64,000 nt of DNA from Candidatus Aminicenantota bacterium (GCA_014360005.1 JACIYI010000005.1:1-64000), one strand, 5' to 3'; numbered from the stretch's first letter, positions 27,687-36,731 are shown. Notes: generated by a model from the sequence alone, not told the origin. Made by a program: numbers and translations.

Positions 27687-30161
27687 ATGAAAACTGCAGC
27701 CAACTTTACCGAACTCAGGCCGGGGCAGCTTTACTGGCGCTGCCCCCCAGAGGCCAGCGATTACGAAACCACAGCCGACTGCCCGGTCTGTGAGGATATC
27801 ATCGGTCAGGACCAGGCCCTCAAATCCCTTAAGACCGGACTGGAAATCAAGAGCCGGGGTTATAACATTTTCATCACCGGGATGGTGGGCACCGGCCGCA
27901 CCACCACCATCAAGAAATTCCTGGAGAAAATCAGAACCACCGAGGAAATACCCGACGACCTGCTCTACGTCAATAATTTCAACAAGCCTGACGAACCACT
28001 CCTGCTGACCCTGCCAGCCGGTCATGGCCGGGTGCTGGGAGAAGGCCTGGAGCGCCTGATTAACATGCTCCGGACCAGCATCCCCGAACTGCTGAAAAGT
28101 CAGTATTTCCAGGAAAAAAAGCAGGCCATCCTGGAAGCTCAGCAGCGGCAGCAGAGAGACATCCTCCAGAAATTCGATGACCTGGTAGCTTCCGAGGGTT
28201 TCACCGTAATCCAGGTGCCCATGGGCCCCTTCACCCGGCCGGACCTGATACCGGTAGTTGACGGCCAGCCCACTCCCTTCAACAAGCTCGAAACCCTGGT
28301 CCGGGAAGAAAAAATGACCAGGCAGCAGCTGGAGGAACTCAAAAAAAAATACGAACAGCTGACCGAACAGCTGGAAAAGCTCGTCGGGAAGCTAAAAGAA
28401 ATAGATGAAGAAACTCAGGCTCTGCTCAAAAACCTGGAAATTGAAGCCTGCACCCCCCTGATTAAAGGCGGCCTGTCCGACCTGAGGGCCAGGCTGCCCT
28501 ATCCCGCCGTCCAGCGCTACCTTGACGAAATCGAGAAGAACCTGGCCCGGGACCTGGACCTGTTTAAAGCCGGGTCAAAGGAGGAAGCGGAAAAAGAAAG
28601 CGGCCAGGACCCTTACCTTGCCTACCGGGTTAATCTCCTGGTGGACAATTCAGAAACCAAGGGGGCTCCGGTGATAATGGAGACCTCTCCCAACTATCCC
28701 AACCTTTTCGGCACGATTGAATATGCCTACGGCCGTTTCGGTCTGGCTGAGACCGATTTCACCCGGATCAAAGCCGGCTCTTTCCTCAAGGCCAACGGTG
28801 GCTATCTGGTCCTGAATGCTCTTGATGTCCTGACCGAGCCCGGAGTCTGGCCGACGCTAATCCGGACCCTGCGCTATCAGGTTTTCGAGATTCAGAACCC
28901 AATTTCTCTGTTTGCCATTTCTCCCACCCGCCTGAAACCGGAGCCGATTCAATGCCGGGTCAAGGTCATCCTGATCGGCGATGATTATCTTTATAACCTG
29001 CTCTATTTCTACGACGAAGATTTCAAGAAAATTTTCAAGGTCAAAGCCGAGTTTGACTCGGAGATGGATAAAAACAAGAAGACCATCAACGATTACGTCC
29101 GCTTCCTCAAGAAAATCTGCGATGAGGACAAGCTGCGGCCGGTAGATAGAGAGGGCATTGCGACCATCGTGGAATTTGGCCTGAGGCTGGCCGGCTGGCA
29201 GAAGAAACTTTCTACTCGTTTTCATCTGATTGCCGACATTGTCCGGGAAGCTGATTACTGGGCCAAACAGAACGGAAAGGATGTTATCTCCAGGGAAGAG
29301 GTAAAGAAAGCCATCCAGGAAAAAATAGAACGGGTTAACCTGGTGGAAAGAAAAATCCAGGAACTGGTAGAAGAAGGCACCATCCTGATCGATACCGTGG
29401 GCCGGGTGGTGGGCCAGGTTAACGGCCTAGCCGTTTATGATACCGGCGAGCTGACCTTCGGCAAGCCCACCAGGATTACGGCCCGGACTTCTACCGGTCG
29501 GGCCGGGGTGATTAACATCGAGCGGGAGGCCGACCTCAGCGGCCGTACCCATAACAAGGGGGTGCTTATCCTGAGCGGTTATCTTCGCGGGAAATACGCC
29601 CAGGACAAGCCCTTTGCTCTCTCGGCCAGCATTGCTTTTGAACAATCCTATTCTGGAATTGACGGCGACAGCGCCACAGCAGCTGAAGTCTATGCCATTC
29701 TGTCCAGCCTGTCCGGTCTTCCCCTGCGGCAGGATATTGCCGTGACCGGTTCAATAAACCAGCGAGGGGAAATTCAGCCCATTGGCGGGGTTAACGAAAA
29801 AATAGAAGGTTTCTACCAGGTGTGTAAAGCCCGGGGCCTGACCGGGACCCAGGGCGTCATCATCCCCCACCAGAACATCAAGAATTTGATGCTCAGAGAA
29901 GACATTGTCCAGGCGGTGGCTGAAGGCCGTTTTCATATCTATCCCATCAGGACCGTGGATGAAGGAATGGAAATTCTGACCGGGGTTAAAGCCGGGGAAA
30001 GACTGGAAAAGGGGCAGTACGAGGAAGGCACGATCAATCAGCTGGTGGACTCAGCCATCCTGCAACTGGCTCTGACCTGGGAAGAATTCGAGGGCGAAGC
30101 CCTGATGAAGGAAATCGAAAAAGTGAGCCAAGAGGCCACTGGAGAAAAGGAAGAAGCCTGA
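27687..30161 (+). CDS. Lon-family (S16) protease with degenerate AAA motifs and coiled-coil insert
   Basis: This 824-residue protein combines an AAA-type domain with a C-terminal Lon protease domain. The catalytic dyad is Ser662 (GDSATAAEVY) and Lys705 (GGVNEKIEGFY), 43 residues apart as in Lon. The Walker A-like loop, GMVGTGRT, has Arg71 where the nucleotide-binding Lys is normal. The Walker B-like segment GYLVLNALDVL lacks the usual Asp-Glu pair. A charged coiled coil lies at about residues 205-260. There is no membrane anchor, unlike archaeal LonB. Related bacterial proteins form a separate group from housekeeping Lon and may be ATP-independent. AGGAG precedes the ATG. Substrates are unknown. 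Confidence 0.88.
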   Translation: MKTAANFTELRPGQLYWRCPPEASDYETTADCPVCEDIIGQDQALKSLKTGLEIKSRGYNIFITGMVGTGRTTTIKKFLEKIRTTEEIPDDLLYVNNFNKPDEPLLLTLPAGHGRVLGEGLERLINMLRTSIPELLKSQYFQEKKQAILEAQQRQQRDILQKFDDLVASEGFTVIQVPMGPFTRPDLIPVVDGQPTPFNKLETLVREEKMTRQQLEELKKKYEQLTEQLEKLVGKLKEIDEETQALLKNLEIEACTPLIKGGLSDLRARLPYPAVQRYLDEIEKNLARDLDLFKAGSKEEAEKESGQDPYLAYRVNLLVDNSETKGAPVIMETSPNYPNLFGTIEYAYGRFGLAETDFTRIKAGSFLKANGGYLVLNALDVLTEPGVWPTLIRTLRYQVFEIQNPISLFAISPTRLKPEPIQCRVKVILIGDDYLYNLLYFYDEDFKKIFKVKAEFDSEMDKNKKTINDYVRFLKKICDEDKLRPVDREGIATIVEFGLRLAGWQKKLSTRFHLIADIVREADYWAKQNGKDVISREEVKKAIQEKIERVNLVERKIQELVEEGTILIDTVGRVVGQVNGLAVYDTGELTFGKPTRITARTSTGRAGVINIEREADLSGRTHNKGVLILSGYLRGKYAQDKPFALSASIAFEQSYSGIDGDSATAAEVYAILSSLSGLPLRQDIAVTGSINQRGEIQPIGGVNEKIEGFYQVCKARGLTGTQGVIIPHQNIKNLMLREDIVQAVAEGRFHIYPIRTVDEGMEILTGVKAGERLEKGQYEEGTINQLVDSAILQLALTWEEFEGEALMKEIEKVSQEATGEKEEA

Positions 30162-30231
30162 AACTCCGGCCGGACTGGATTTCTACTAACGAATCCAGGC
30201 CCCTCGCTCTTAATTATTTACTTATAGCTTT

Positions 30232-30957
30232 TTAATCTGCCAGGCCGGTCAGCTTTTTTAACTTTTCCGCTTCTTCCGGCCTTAGTCGGCGCCAGAAACC
30301 GCGGCGCAAACCCTTGAGGGTCAGGCCGGCAAAGGCCACCCGGCGGAGTTTTTTTACCTCAAAGCCGAGGGCATAGAGCATTTTGCGGACCTCGTGCTTG
30401 CGCCCTTCGTGGATTTCCAGGCTAAGCAGGGATTTTTCCCGGTTGCGGTAGATAATCCGGGCCCGGGCCGGGGCTGTTTTTCGGCCGTCGATGAACACCC
30501 CTTTCTCCAGCTTCTCCAGCTCCCGGTCCTCAACAAAACCTTTGATCCTGACTTCATAAAGTTTCTTGATTTCATAGCGGGGATGCGTCAGCCGGTGGGC
30601 CAGTTCTCCGTCGTTGGTAAAAAGCAGAAGACCTTCGGTTTCGGCGTCCAGTCGCCCCACCGGAAAAACTCTGACCGGCAGGCGCGGCAGCAGCTCCATT
30701 ACCGTCTTCCGCTTCCGGGGGTCTTCGGCCGTCACCAGATAACCGGCTGGCTTGTGCAGCATCAGGTAAACTCCCCCGGAGGGCAGTCTAACCGGACGGT
30801 TATCAACTTCCACCCGGTCTTTCTTTTCATCAACTTTGGTGCCGAGCTCGGTTACCACCTGGCCGTTGAGCTTGACCCGGCCTTCCTGGATCAGGCGGTC
30901 GGCTTCTCGCCGGGAAGCTACCCCGGCCTGGGCTAAAAATTTGTTAAGTCTTAGAAT
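30232..30957 (-). CDS. rluB: 23S rRNA pseudouridine synthase RluB-type, apparent ATT start
   Basis: This RsuA/RluB-family enzyme of 241 residues makes pseudouridine in rRNA. The catalytic Asp is in GRLDAETEGLLLFTNDG, and KLYEVRIKG and EGRKHEVRKM are also present. The N-terminal S4 RNA-binding domain (LRLNKFLAQAGVASRREA) is encoded upstream of the first GTG at 30858, which would delete it. Between the in-frame TAA and the S4 domain there is no ATG, GTG or TTG. The ATT at 30957 has GGAG seven bases upstream and places the start exactly where homologs begin. ATT initiation, as in infC, is inferred; a base error is the alternative. The C-terminal half is certain. Confidence 0.88.
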   Translation of the reverse strand: MLRLNKFLAQAGVASRREADRLIQEGRVKLNGQVVTELGTKVDEKKDRVEVDNRPVRLPSGGVYLMLHKPAGYLVTAEDPRKRKTVMELLPRLPVRVFPVGRLDAETEGLLLFTNDGELAHRLTHPRYEIKKLYEVRIKGFVEDRELEKLEKGVFIDGRKTAPARARIIYRNREKSLLSLEIHEGRKHEVRKMLYALGFEVKKLRRVAFAGLTLKGLRRGFWRRLRPEEAEKLKKLTGLAD

Positions 30958-31038
30958 AGTTATTCTCCGTGGAAAATCTATTTTATTATTTTATCAGAAA
31001 TGTCAGCAAAAATAGAGTCTCACAGCCAGGGTACCATG

Positions 31039-31081
31039 GTCAGGAAAAACCATCGACTTCTCTTTCCTGACGGCTGCGGCT
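31039..31081. repeat. Inverted repeat between rluB and the next gene
   Basis: GTCAGGAAA (31039-31047) and TTTCCTGAC (31073-31081) form a perfect 9-bp inverted repeat with a 25-nt loop. It lies between two minus-strand genes. No T-run follows on either strand, so it is not an ordinary terminator. It could be a processing or regulatory hairpin in the rluB leader. Confidence 0.4.
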
Positions 31082-31135
31082 TTAATTCAGAACAAAAAAG
31101 CACCCCCTGGAACTGCCAGAAGAATTTTCCGGGAC

Positions 31136-31753
31136 CTACTTCTGCCGGATCTCTTCCTGGTAGAAACGGGGTTTAGCCAGGATTTCCATAATCCTGAGGT
31201 CGAAGAAATTCTGGGCATTCACCGGCTTCAGCAGGATGGCCGTGTCCACTCCCTTTTCCGTCCCGCCCAGAGCCAGGCAGGGCTGGCCGGTTTCCAGCAG
31301 GCCGGCATCGGCCGCCATCAGGCTGACCTCGATGGCCACCTTCATCCCTTCACCGAAAGCCCTCAGGGTGAAGGCAATGATTTCATCCAGCTGGTAGGTT
31401 CCCAGCTTTCTCCGCACTGCCCGGTTGACCCCGCCGAATGCATGCTGGCAGGTCAGGACGCTAATTCCTTTATCTTCCAGCTGGCGGCGCACCCCGGCCG
31501 GCATTTCCTGGTGGTTGGGTTGGTAAAAACCGGTGGAATGGGTAACCACTACCAGCCGGCAATCCCGGAAAATTTCGGCGGCCAGAAGGGCGGTCTGTCC
31601 CGAGGCCGAGGCCAGCACCACCTGTTTAATTTTTAATTCTTCGGCCCGAAGGGCAGCTCTCTTCAGAGTAGCTTCGGTATTAACCTCTCCCGGTTGCTCA
31701 AAATAGAGGCAGGGCACGCTCTGACCGTCGGCCTGCAGGTCAAACTGGCACAT
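31136..31753 (-). CDS. Conserved protein with pyruvate kinase C-terminal-like domain
   Basis: This 205-residue protein resembles the alpha/beta C-terminal domain of pyruvate kinase as a stand-alone unit. Seen: LKIKQVVLASASGQTALLAAEIF, followed by LVVVTHSTGFYQPN, then CQHAFGGVNRAVRRK and a glycine-rich CLALGGTEKGVDTAILLKP. There is no catalytic barrel, so it is not a pyruvate kinase. In that enzyme this domain binds allosteric effectors; a small-molecule-binding role is only a guess. AGGAGAGGACC precedes the ATG, and a good promoter lies just upstream. Confidence 0.7.
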   Translation of the reverse strand: MCQFDLQADGQSVPCLYFEQPGEVNTEATLKRAALRAEELKIKQVVLASASGQTALLAAEIFRDCRLVVVTHSTGFYQPNHQEMPAGVRRQLEDKGISVLTCQHAFGGVNRAVRRKLGTYQLDEIIAFTLRAFGEGMKVAIEVSLMAADAGLLETGQPCLALGGTEKGVDTAILLKPVNAQNFFDLRIMEILAKPRFYQEEIRQK

Positions 31754-31779
31754 GGTCCTCTCCTTTTAATAGTCTTCTA

Positions 31780-31808
31780 ATTATCGGCTGCAGCCAAAGG
31801 CCAGTCAA
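31780..31808 (-). promoter_or_regulatory. Sigma70-type promoter
   Basis: On the minus strand TTGACT (31808-31803) is separated by 17 bp from GATAAT (31785-31780). It lies 27 bp before the ATG of the pyruvate-kinase-C-domain gene. Confidence 0.7.
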
Positions 31809-31888
31809 GAGGCAGCCGGCGATAGCCCAAAATGAACCGGGGTCTTATTCTTTCGTATAAAATAATGTAAACTTACTGCCAGAGAGAA

Positions 31889-33130
31889 ATGAAAAGAAGC
31901 AGCCTTTACCTCCGCGAATCCCTGGACATGGCCTTCGACTCGCTCTGGCACAACAAGCTCCGGTCTTTCCTGACCCTGCTCGGGGTCATCATCGGGGTCC
32001 TGACCATCATCGCCGTGGTCTCGGTTATCCAGGGACTCAACGACTACGTTTACACCAAGATGTCTTTCTACGGGGCCAACGATTTTTCAGTCTCTAAGTT
32101 CTCACCTTTCATCACCACCATCAAGGACTACCAGGAACAGATGAAACGGAAAGACCTGACCCTGGAGGACATGCAGACCCTGCGGCGGCTGTGCCGCTCC
32201 TGCGACCTGGTCGGGGCTTCGGTCAACACCAGCCGGACGGCCAAGTTCGGCAGCCGCAGTCTCAAGGATGTATCCATCCGGGGGGTGACTTCGGTTGACC
32301 ACCTGATTGGTTCCGTGCTGGAGCTGGAGCGCGGCCGTTATTTCACCCAGGATGATGAAGACCGCTCCCGCTACGTCTGTATCATCGGGGCCGACGTGGC
32401 CGAAAACCTGTTCCCGGGCCTGGACCCGGTCGGGCGCTGGATTAAGATAGGCAACCAGAATTTTGAAATAATCGGCCTGGGCAAGAAAAAGGGCAAGCTG
32501 CTCGGTTTCAGCCAGGACAATTACGCCTGGATGCCGATTTCCACCTTTATGAAACTATACGGCAGCCGCCAGACGATAACCATCAACATCCACACCTCCT
32601 CTCAGGAAGGAATGGCCAGGGCCATGGAAGAGGTCCGGACTATCCTGCGCTCGGTGCGGAAGAGAACCTATGGTCAGCCAGATGATTTTGCCTTTGTCAC
32701 TTCCGACACTTTCATCAATTTTTACAAGTCGGCCACCTCTGGTATTTACTTCGCCATGATTGCCATCTCGGCCATCGCCCTCCTGGTTGGGGGCATCGTC
32801 ATCATGAATATCATGCTGGTATCGGTGACCGAAAGGACCAAAGAAATTGGCATTAAGATGGCCGTCGGGGCCAGGCGCCGGGATGTCCTGATTCAATTTC
32901 TGATTGAATCGGCCATCCTGTCCGGGGTGGGCGGAATTATTGGCATTCTCCTGGGCTACCTGATCGCCAGGATAGTCACCCTGGCTACATCGCTGCCCTC
33001 CCGGGTGGACCCGGTATCTATCATCCTGGCCATCATGATGTCGACCATGGTCGGTCTGTTTTTCGGCATCTACCCGGCCAACCGGGCAGCCAGGCTTAAC
33101 CCGGTGGAAGCCCTGAGGTCAGAACAATGA
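31889..33130 (+). CDS. MacB/FtsX-type ABC transporter permease (first of pair)
   Basis: This 413-residue inner-membrane protein has one N-terminal helix (LTLLGVIIGVLTIIAVVSVIQG), a periplasmic MacB core domain and three C-terminal helices. The C-terminus shows VTERTKEIGIKMAVGARRRDVLIQF and the family end NRAARLNPVEALRSE. Such permeases work with a LolD-like ATPase and move substrates by mechanotransmission rather than a channel. Its last codons overlap the start of a second permease (ATGA), so the two are coupled and probably heterodimerise. No ATPase gene is adjacent. The substrate is unknown; drug, peptide or lipoprotein export are options. Confidence 0.88.
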   Translation: MKRSSLYLRESLDMAFDSLWHNKLRSFLTLLGVIIGVLTIIAVVSVIQGLNDYVYTKMSFYGANDFSVSKFSPFITTIKDYQEQMKRKDLTLEDMQTLRRLCRSCDLVGASVNTSRTAKFGSRSLKDVSIRGVTSVDHLIGSVLELERGRYFTQDDEDRSRYVCIIGADVAENLFPGLDPVGRWIKIGNQNFEIIGLGKKKGKLLGFSQDNYAWMPISTFMKLYGSRQTITINIHTSSQEGMARAMEEVRTILRSVRKRTYGQPDDFAFVTSDTFINFYKSATSGIYFAMIAISAIALLVGGIVIMNIMLVSVTERTKEIGIKMAVGARRRDVLIQFLIESAILSGVGGIIGILLGYLIARIVTLATSLPSRVDPVSIILAIMMSTMVGLFFGIYPANRAARLNPVEALRSEQ

Positions 33131-34377
33131 AAGCCAGGACCGGACTGCTGCAGGAAATCTTCGGCATGGCCCTGGAGTCGGTCCGGGCTCACAAGATGCG
33201 CTCCTTCCTGACCACCCTGGGTATCGTCATCGGGGTCATGACGGTCATCGCCATGGTTTCGGTCATCCAGGGACTCAACCAGAGCATCGCCGGCGAAATA
33301 GAGAAGGTCGGCAGCAGCTTAATCACAGTGCAAAAATTCGAGCCGGTGCGGATGGGCAATTTGACCGAAGAAGAAAGACAGAGAAAAGACCTGGCCATCG
33401 AAGATGCTGAGGCCATTCTGAATGAATGCCCGCTGGTCGGGGGTCTGACCATCCAGCTGTCGCCCGATTTTTTCCGGCTGCCAGAGGTAAAATACCAGAA
33501 TTTGAAGAGCGATAACGCCATCCTGTTCGGGACGGACGATAACTTCTTCAAGGTTTACGTTATCTACCTGCCCAGAGAAGGACGGGGTTTTACCGCGGCC
33601 GAAATCAGGCACAAGGCCCGGGTCTGCCTGCTGGGCTCAGAAGTGGCCGAAGCCCTTTTTCCCCATTCCAACCCGGTGGGCAAAGACATCAGAATCGGCG
33701 GAGAAAGTTTCTCCGTTATCGGGGTACTCAGCAAACGAGGTCAGATGTTCGGTCAGAGCCAGGATAACATCGTGATTATTCCCTACTCCAGCCTGATGAA
33801 ATACTTTCCCTATGACCTGAGCTCTCTCCAGCTGACCATGACTCCCAGAGACCCGACCAAGGTAGAAGAAACTATTGAACAGGTCACCAACCTGCTCCGG
33901 GTGCGAAGAAAGGTCCCGCCCAACAAGCCCAACGATTTTTCTATCTATACCCAGGAAACACTGCTGACCCTTTACAACCAGATAACCGGGGCCGCCTTCA
34001 TCGTGATGATAGTCATCTCTTCCATCGGACTGCTGGTGGGTGGCATCGGGGTGATGAACATCATGCTGGTGGCGGTTAAAGAAAGGACCAGGGAAATAGG
34101 CATCCGCAAGGCCATCGGAGCCAGGGCCGGAGACATCGTCAAGCAGTTCCTGATAGAAGCCGTCTTCCTGACCGGATTGGGTGGAGTAATAGGTATTTTG
34201 GTCGGGTTCGCCGTCGCCCTCATCATAAGGGCAGCCACACCTCTTCCCGCAGCCGTTTCCTGGTGGTCAGTTTTTCTGGGTCTGTCAGTCTCTATGGCTG
34301 TTGGACTTTTCTTCGGCATCTTCCCGGCCCAGAAAGCCGCCCGGATGGAACCGATTGTCTGCCTGCGCTATGAATAA
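33127..34377 (+). CDS. MacB/FtsX-type ABC transporter permease (second of pair)
   Basis: This 416-residue permease has the same layout as its upstream partner. An N-terminal helix (LTTLGIVIGVMTVIAMVSVIQG) leads to a periplasmic domain and then three helices, with VKERTREIGIRKAIGARAGDIVKQF and QKAARMEPIVCLRYE at the end. Similarity to the first gene (both have RSFLT.LG..IGV.T.IA.VSVIQGLN) points to an old duplication. The ATG overlaps the preceding stop codon by 4 bp. It converges with alaX, the two stop codons being 2 bp apart. Confidence 0.88.
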   Translation: MKARTGLLQEIFGMALESVRAHKMRSFLTTLGIVIGVMTVIAMVSVIQGLNQSIAGEIEKVGSSLITVQKFEPVRMGNLTEEERQRKDLAIEDAEAILNECPLVGGLTIQLSPDFFRLPEVKYQNLKSDNAILFGTDDNFFKVYVIYLPREGRGFTAAEIRHKARVCLLGSEVAEALFPHSNPVGKDIRIGGESFSVIGVLSKRGQMFGQSQDNIVIIPYSSLMKYFPYDLSSLQLTMTPRDPTKVEETIEQVTNLLRVRRKVPPNKPNDFSIYTQETLLTLYNQITGAAFIVMIVISSIGLLVGGIGVMNIMLVAVKERTREIGIRKAIGARAGDIVKQFLIEAVFLTGLGGVIGILVGFAVALIIRAATPLPAAVSWWSVFLGLSVSMAVGLFFGIFPAQKAARMEPIVCLRYE

Positions 34378-34379
34378 TC

Positions 34380-35597
34380 TCAGCTGAGTCCGGTCCGGTC
34401 TTTGAAGAATTCAACCGCCAGGCTGACGGCTCTTTCAGCCTTCTCTTTTTCAGCGCTGACTAATTCCACTAGAGTGGGACTGCCCCCACCTTTGAATTCG
34501 ATTTGGGCCTGGAGAACGGGAATCACCTCCCGGACATCCAGCTTAAGGCTATCAGAGGCAGCCAGCACCAGGTGAAAATACTGGTCGCGCTGGGCCGCCA
34601 TCACCACCAGCAGTTCGGCCTGGTGCACCAGGTTCAGGGCCAGAAATTTTATCTCCTCGGGCGAACGGTCAGGATAAAAGCCGGAAATTATTTTAGAGGA
34701 ACTCCGGGCCAGGATTTCCCTGGCTTCAAAATAAGACAGCCTTTCTTCCAGCCTCTTCTGTCTTTTTTTCAGGTTCTTTAGTTCGGCCAGGCTTTTCTCG
34801 GCGCAGGCCGCTACTTCCGCTTCTTCGGCCGAAAACAGGCGGGCCGCCTGCTGCAGGGAGCGGTGGCAGTTTTCAAATTCCTGCCAGGCCCGAAAGCCAC
34901 AGACAAAGGAAAACCGGACATTACCCCGTATTTTCTCCTGCTTCAGAATTTTAATCAGTCCGACTTCTCCGGTCCGGCGACAGTGGGTTCCACCGCAGGC
35001 CGAGTAATCGAAACCGTCCACTTCCACCACTCTTATCAGGCCGGCTTTCTTGGGCGGCTTGCGCAGGGGAATGGTGCTAATTTTTTCTTCCGGCAGAAAA
35101 TAAGTTTTAACTTCCAGGTCAGAAAACACCACTCTGTTGGCCAGCTCCTCCACCCGGGTCAGGGCTTCATCCTTAATCGCCGGCAGGCCGATTTCGACCG
35201 TCGATTCTTCCTGGCCGAGGTGAAAGGATAAAGTCTCTCCCTTGACCAGCTCGTAAAAAGCCTGGGACAGGATGTGCTGTCCGGTGTGCTGCTGCATGTG
35301 GTCAATGCGCCTCGGCCAATCTATTCGGCCCCGGACTTCCTCCCCGGCCAGTTCCTTCTCCAGAAAATGCAGTATCAATCCATTTTCTTCCTCCACTCTT
35401 ATCACCCTGACTTCATTCAGCCAGCCCAGGTCGTGGGGCTGCCCGCCCGATTCCGGGTAGAAGGCTGTCCGGTCAAGAACAACGACCGGAAAACCTTCCC
35501 TCGTTTCCCGGGTCAAAATTCTGGCCGTAAACTGCTGGAGGTAGGCATCCTGGAAATAAAGCCTTTCGGTTTCAATTTTGGACTCAGGTTGATTCAT
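34380..35597 (-). CDS. AlaX-type alanyl-tRNA editing protein with DHHA1-like C-terminus
   Basis: This 405-residue protein should hydrolyse mischarged Ser- or Gly-tRNA-Ala in trans. It has the alanyl-tRNA synthetase second-additional domain: FYPESGGQPHDLG, the metal-binding HTGQHIL, and SACGGTHC. A coiled coil (about residues 255-295) leads to a DHHA1-like C-terminal domain ending in GGGSPTLVELVSAE. It has no aminoacylation domain. This is the long AlaX form. The ATG at 35597 has GGAG six bases upstream; an ATG at 35609 would lie only about 3 nt from the predicted transcription start and is less likely. Confidence 0.9.
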   Translation of the reverse strand: MNQPESKIETERLYFQDAYLQQFTARILTRETREGFPVVVLDRTAFYPESGGQPHDLGWLNEVRVIRVEEENGLILHFLEKELAGEEVRGRIDWPRRIDHMQQHTGQHILSQAFYELVKGETLSFHLGQEESTVEIGLPAIKDEALTRVEELANRVVFSDLEVKTYFLPEEKISTIPLRKPPKKAGLIRVVEVDGFDYSACGGTHCRRTGEVGLIKILKQEKIRGNVRFSFVCGFRAWQEFENCHRSLQQAARLFSAEEAEVAACAEKSLAELKNLKKRQKRLEERLSYFEAREILARSSSKIISGFYPDRSPEEIKFLALNLVHQAELLVVMAAQRDQYFHLVLAASDSLKLDVREVIPVLQAQIEFKGGGSPTLVELVSAEKEKAERAVSLAVEFFKDRTGLS

Positions 35598-35618
35598 CTT
35601 CGGCTCCATTCTTCACCA

Positions 35619-35647
35619 AGTATACCACAGTCTGTTGAACAGAGTAA
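35619..35647 (-). promoter_or_regulatory. Extended -10 promoter for alaX
   Basis: On the minus strand TTACTC (35647-35642) is separated by 17 bp from TATACT (35624-35619), with an extended TGG just before the -10. Transcription would begin near 35612, which supports the alaX start at 35597. Confidence 0.6.
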
Positions 35648-35767
35648 TTTAAGCAGGCTCCAGTTTGAGGCTATGGGGTCGGCAAAAATTTTTGGCCCTG
35701 ACCATTCCTGGCCTTTTCAGATTTTTGGTAGGTAACGTCTGGATGGGTGGGTAACGGAAATAAAATC

Positions 35768-35811
35768 ATTATCTCAGAGAATTAGAATTCTTAATTTTTG
35801 GCGGAGATAAT
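35768..35811. repeat. Imperfect long inverted repeat between rnhC and alaX
   Basis: ATTATCTC (35768-35775) and GAGATAAT (35804-35811) are perfect complements. Between them lies an inner near-palindrome around AGAATTCT. The structure is AT-rich and lies downstream of the RNase HIII gene. No clear T-run follows, so whether it terminates or regulates is open. Confidence 0.4.
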
Positions 35812-35867
35812 CTCAAGCTTGAATTTAACTTACTGTTTTTATCTTGCCCTGAAAATTTCGTAATCTA

Positions 35868-36533
35868 TTAGCCGGTAATTTTCAGTATTTTTTCCGTAGT
35901 TTTAAAATGAACCTTGGCCACCTTTTCCAGAATTTCCGGTCCGTACTTTTTGACCAGCTTGACCCCGGCTTCCTCCACCAGGGGTGAAGCGCCCTTCGGC
36001 AGTTCCAGTCCATACTCTTCTGACAGGTCCTTTAATTTATATAGAAAATGGGCTCTGGCCAGAATGGAAGCGGCGGCCACGGCCAGGTCTTCTTCCGCCC
36101 GAACCTTCTGCACCAGGTTGATGTTTTTTCCTTTTTTGAGCAAAGCCTGCCGCACAAAACGCTCATCGCCGAACTGGTCGGTAATGGCCACGGCACAATT
36201 GACCTCTTCCAGGATATTCTCGATGGCCCGGGCGTGGCCCCAGGCCAGGAGGCGGTTGAGGTTGCGCAGGTTTTTATAAAGGGAGTTATAACGCCCCGGG
36301 CCGATGGCCACCACCGTCTGGATATAACCCTGTCTCAGGCTGCGGGCAATCTCCAGAACCCGGCCGTCGGATAGCTTCTTGGAATCGCGAACTCCCAGCT
36401 CCTGGAGCACCGCCTCCTGCCCGGCCGGCAGAAAAAAACCGGCCACCACCAGCGGCCCGAAAAAATCGCCTTTGCCCGATTCGTCAGTGCCGATGTGCCC
36501 GGCCTCGGGTGAAAAAAGTTCTTCCTGTTTCAT
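35868..36533 (-). CDS. rnhC: Ribonuclease HIII lacking the usual N-terminal domain
   Basis: This 221-residue enzyme should cut the RNA strand of RNA-DNA hybrids. The catalytic region is of HIII type: GTDESGKGDFFGPLVVAGFF with the first acidic pair, ITDQFGDERF, and VRAEEDLAVAAASILAR. Ordinary RNase HIII proteins are near 300 residues and begin with a TBP-like substrate-binding domain of about 80 residues. Here the catalytic domain begins at residue 15 or so and nothing upstream encodes the missing part. CAGGA precedes the ATG. Confidence 0.9.
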   Translation of the reverse strand: MKQEELFSPEAGHIGTDESGKGDFFGPLVVAGFFLPAGQEAVLQELGVRDSKKLSDGRVLEIARSLRQGYIQTVVAIGPGRYNSLYKNLRNLNRLLAWGHARAIENILEEVNCAVAITDQFGDERFVRQALLKKGKNINLVQKVRAEEDLAVAAASILARAHFLYKLKDLSEEYGLELPKGASPLVEEAGVKLVKKYGPEILEKVAKVHFKTTEKILKITG

Positions 36534-36731
36534 CAGTCCTGCTTTCCCGGCTGCGGCTTGCTCTGCCCAGGAGCCCCGATTCCTGCTTGGGCTGACCTTA
36601 CCTTTTTTTCTTCCATCAACCGGATTCTACCATAAATTTTATTTTCATTTTGCTTCTGGTTGTGGCTTGGGTCTGAGCCGTGACCCGTAGTTTACCTCCT
36701 GTCCCGCCAGGCGCCACCTGCTATTTTTTCT

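Noticed and set aside
30175..30198. Inverted repeat CTGGATT/AATCCAG between the Lon-family gene and rluB as a terminator.
   Set aside because: The stem is only 7 bp and is not followed by a T-run on either strand.
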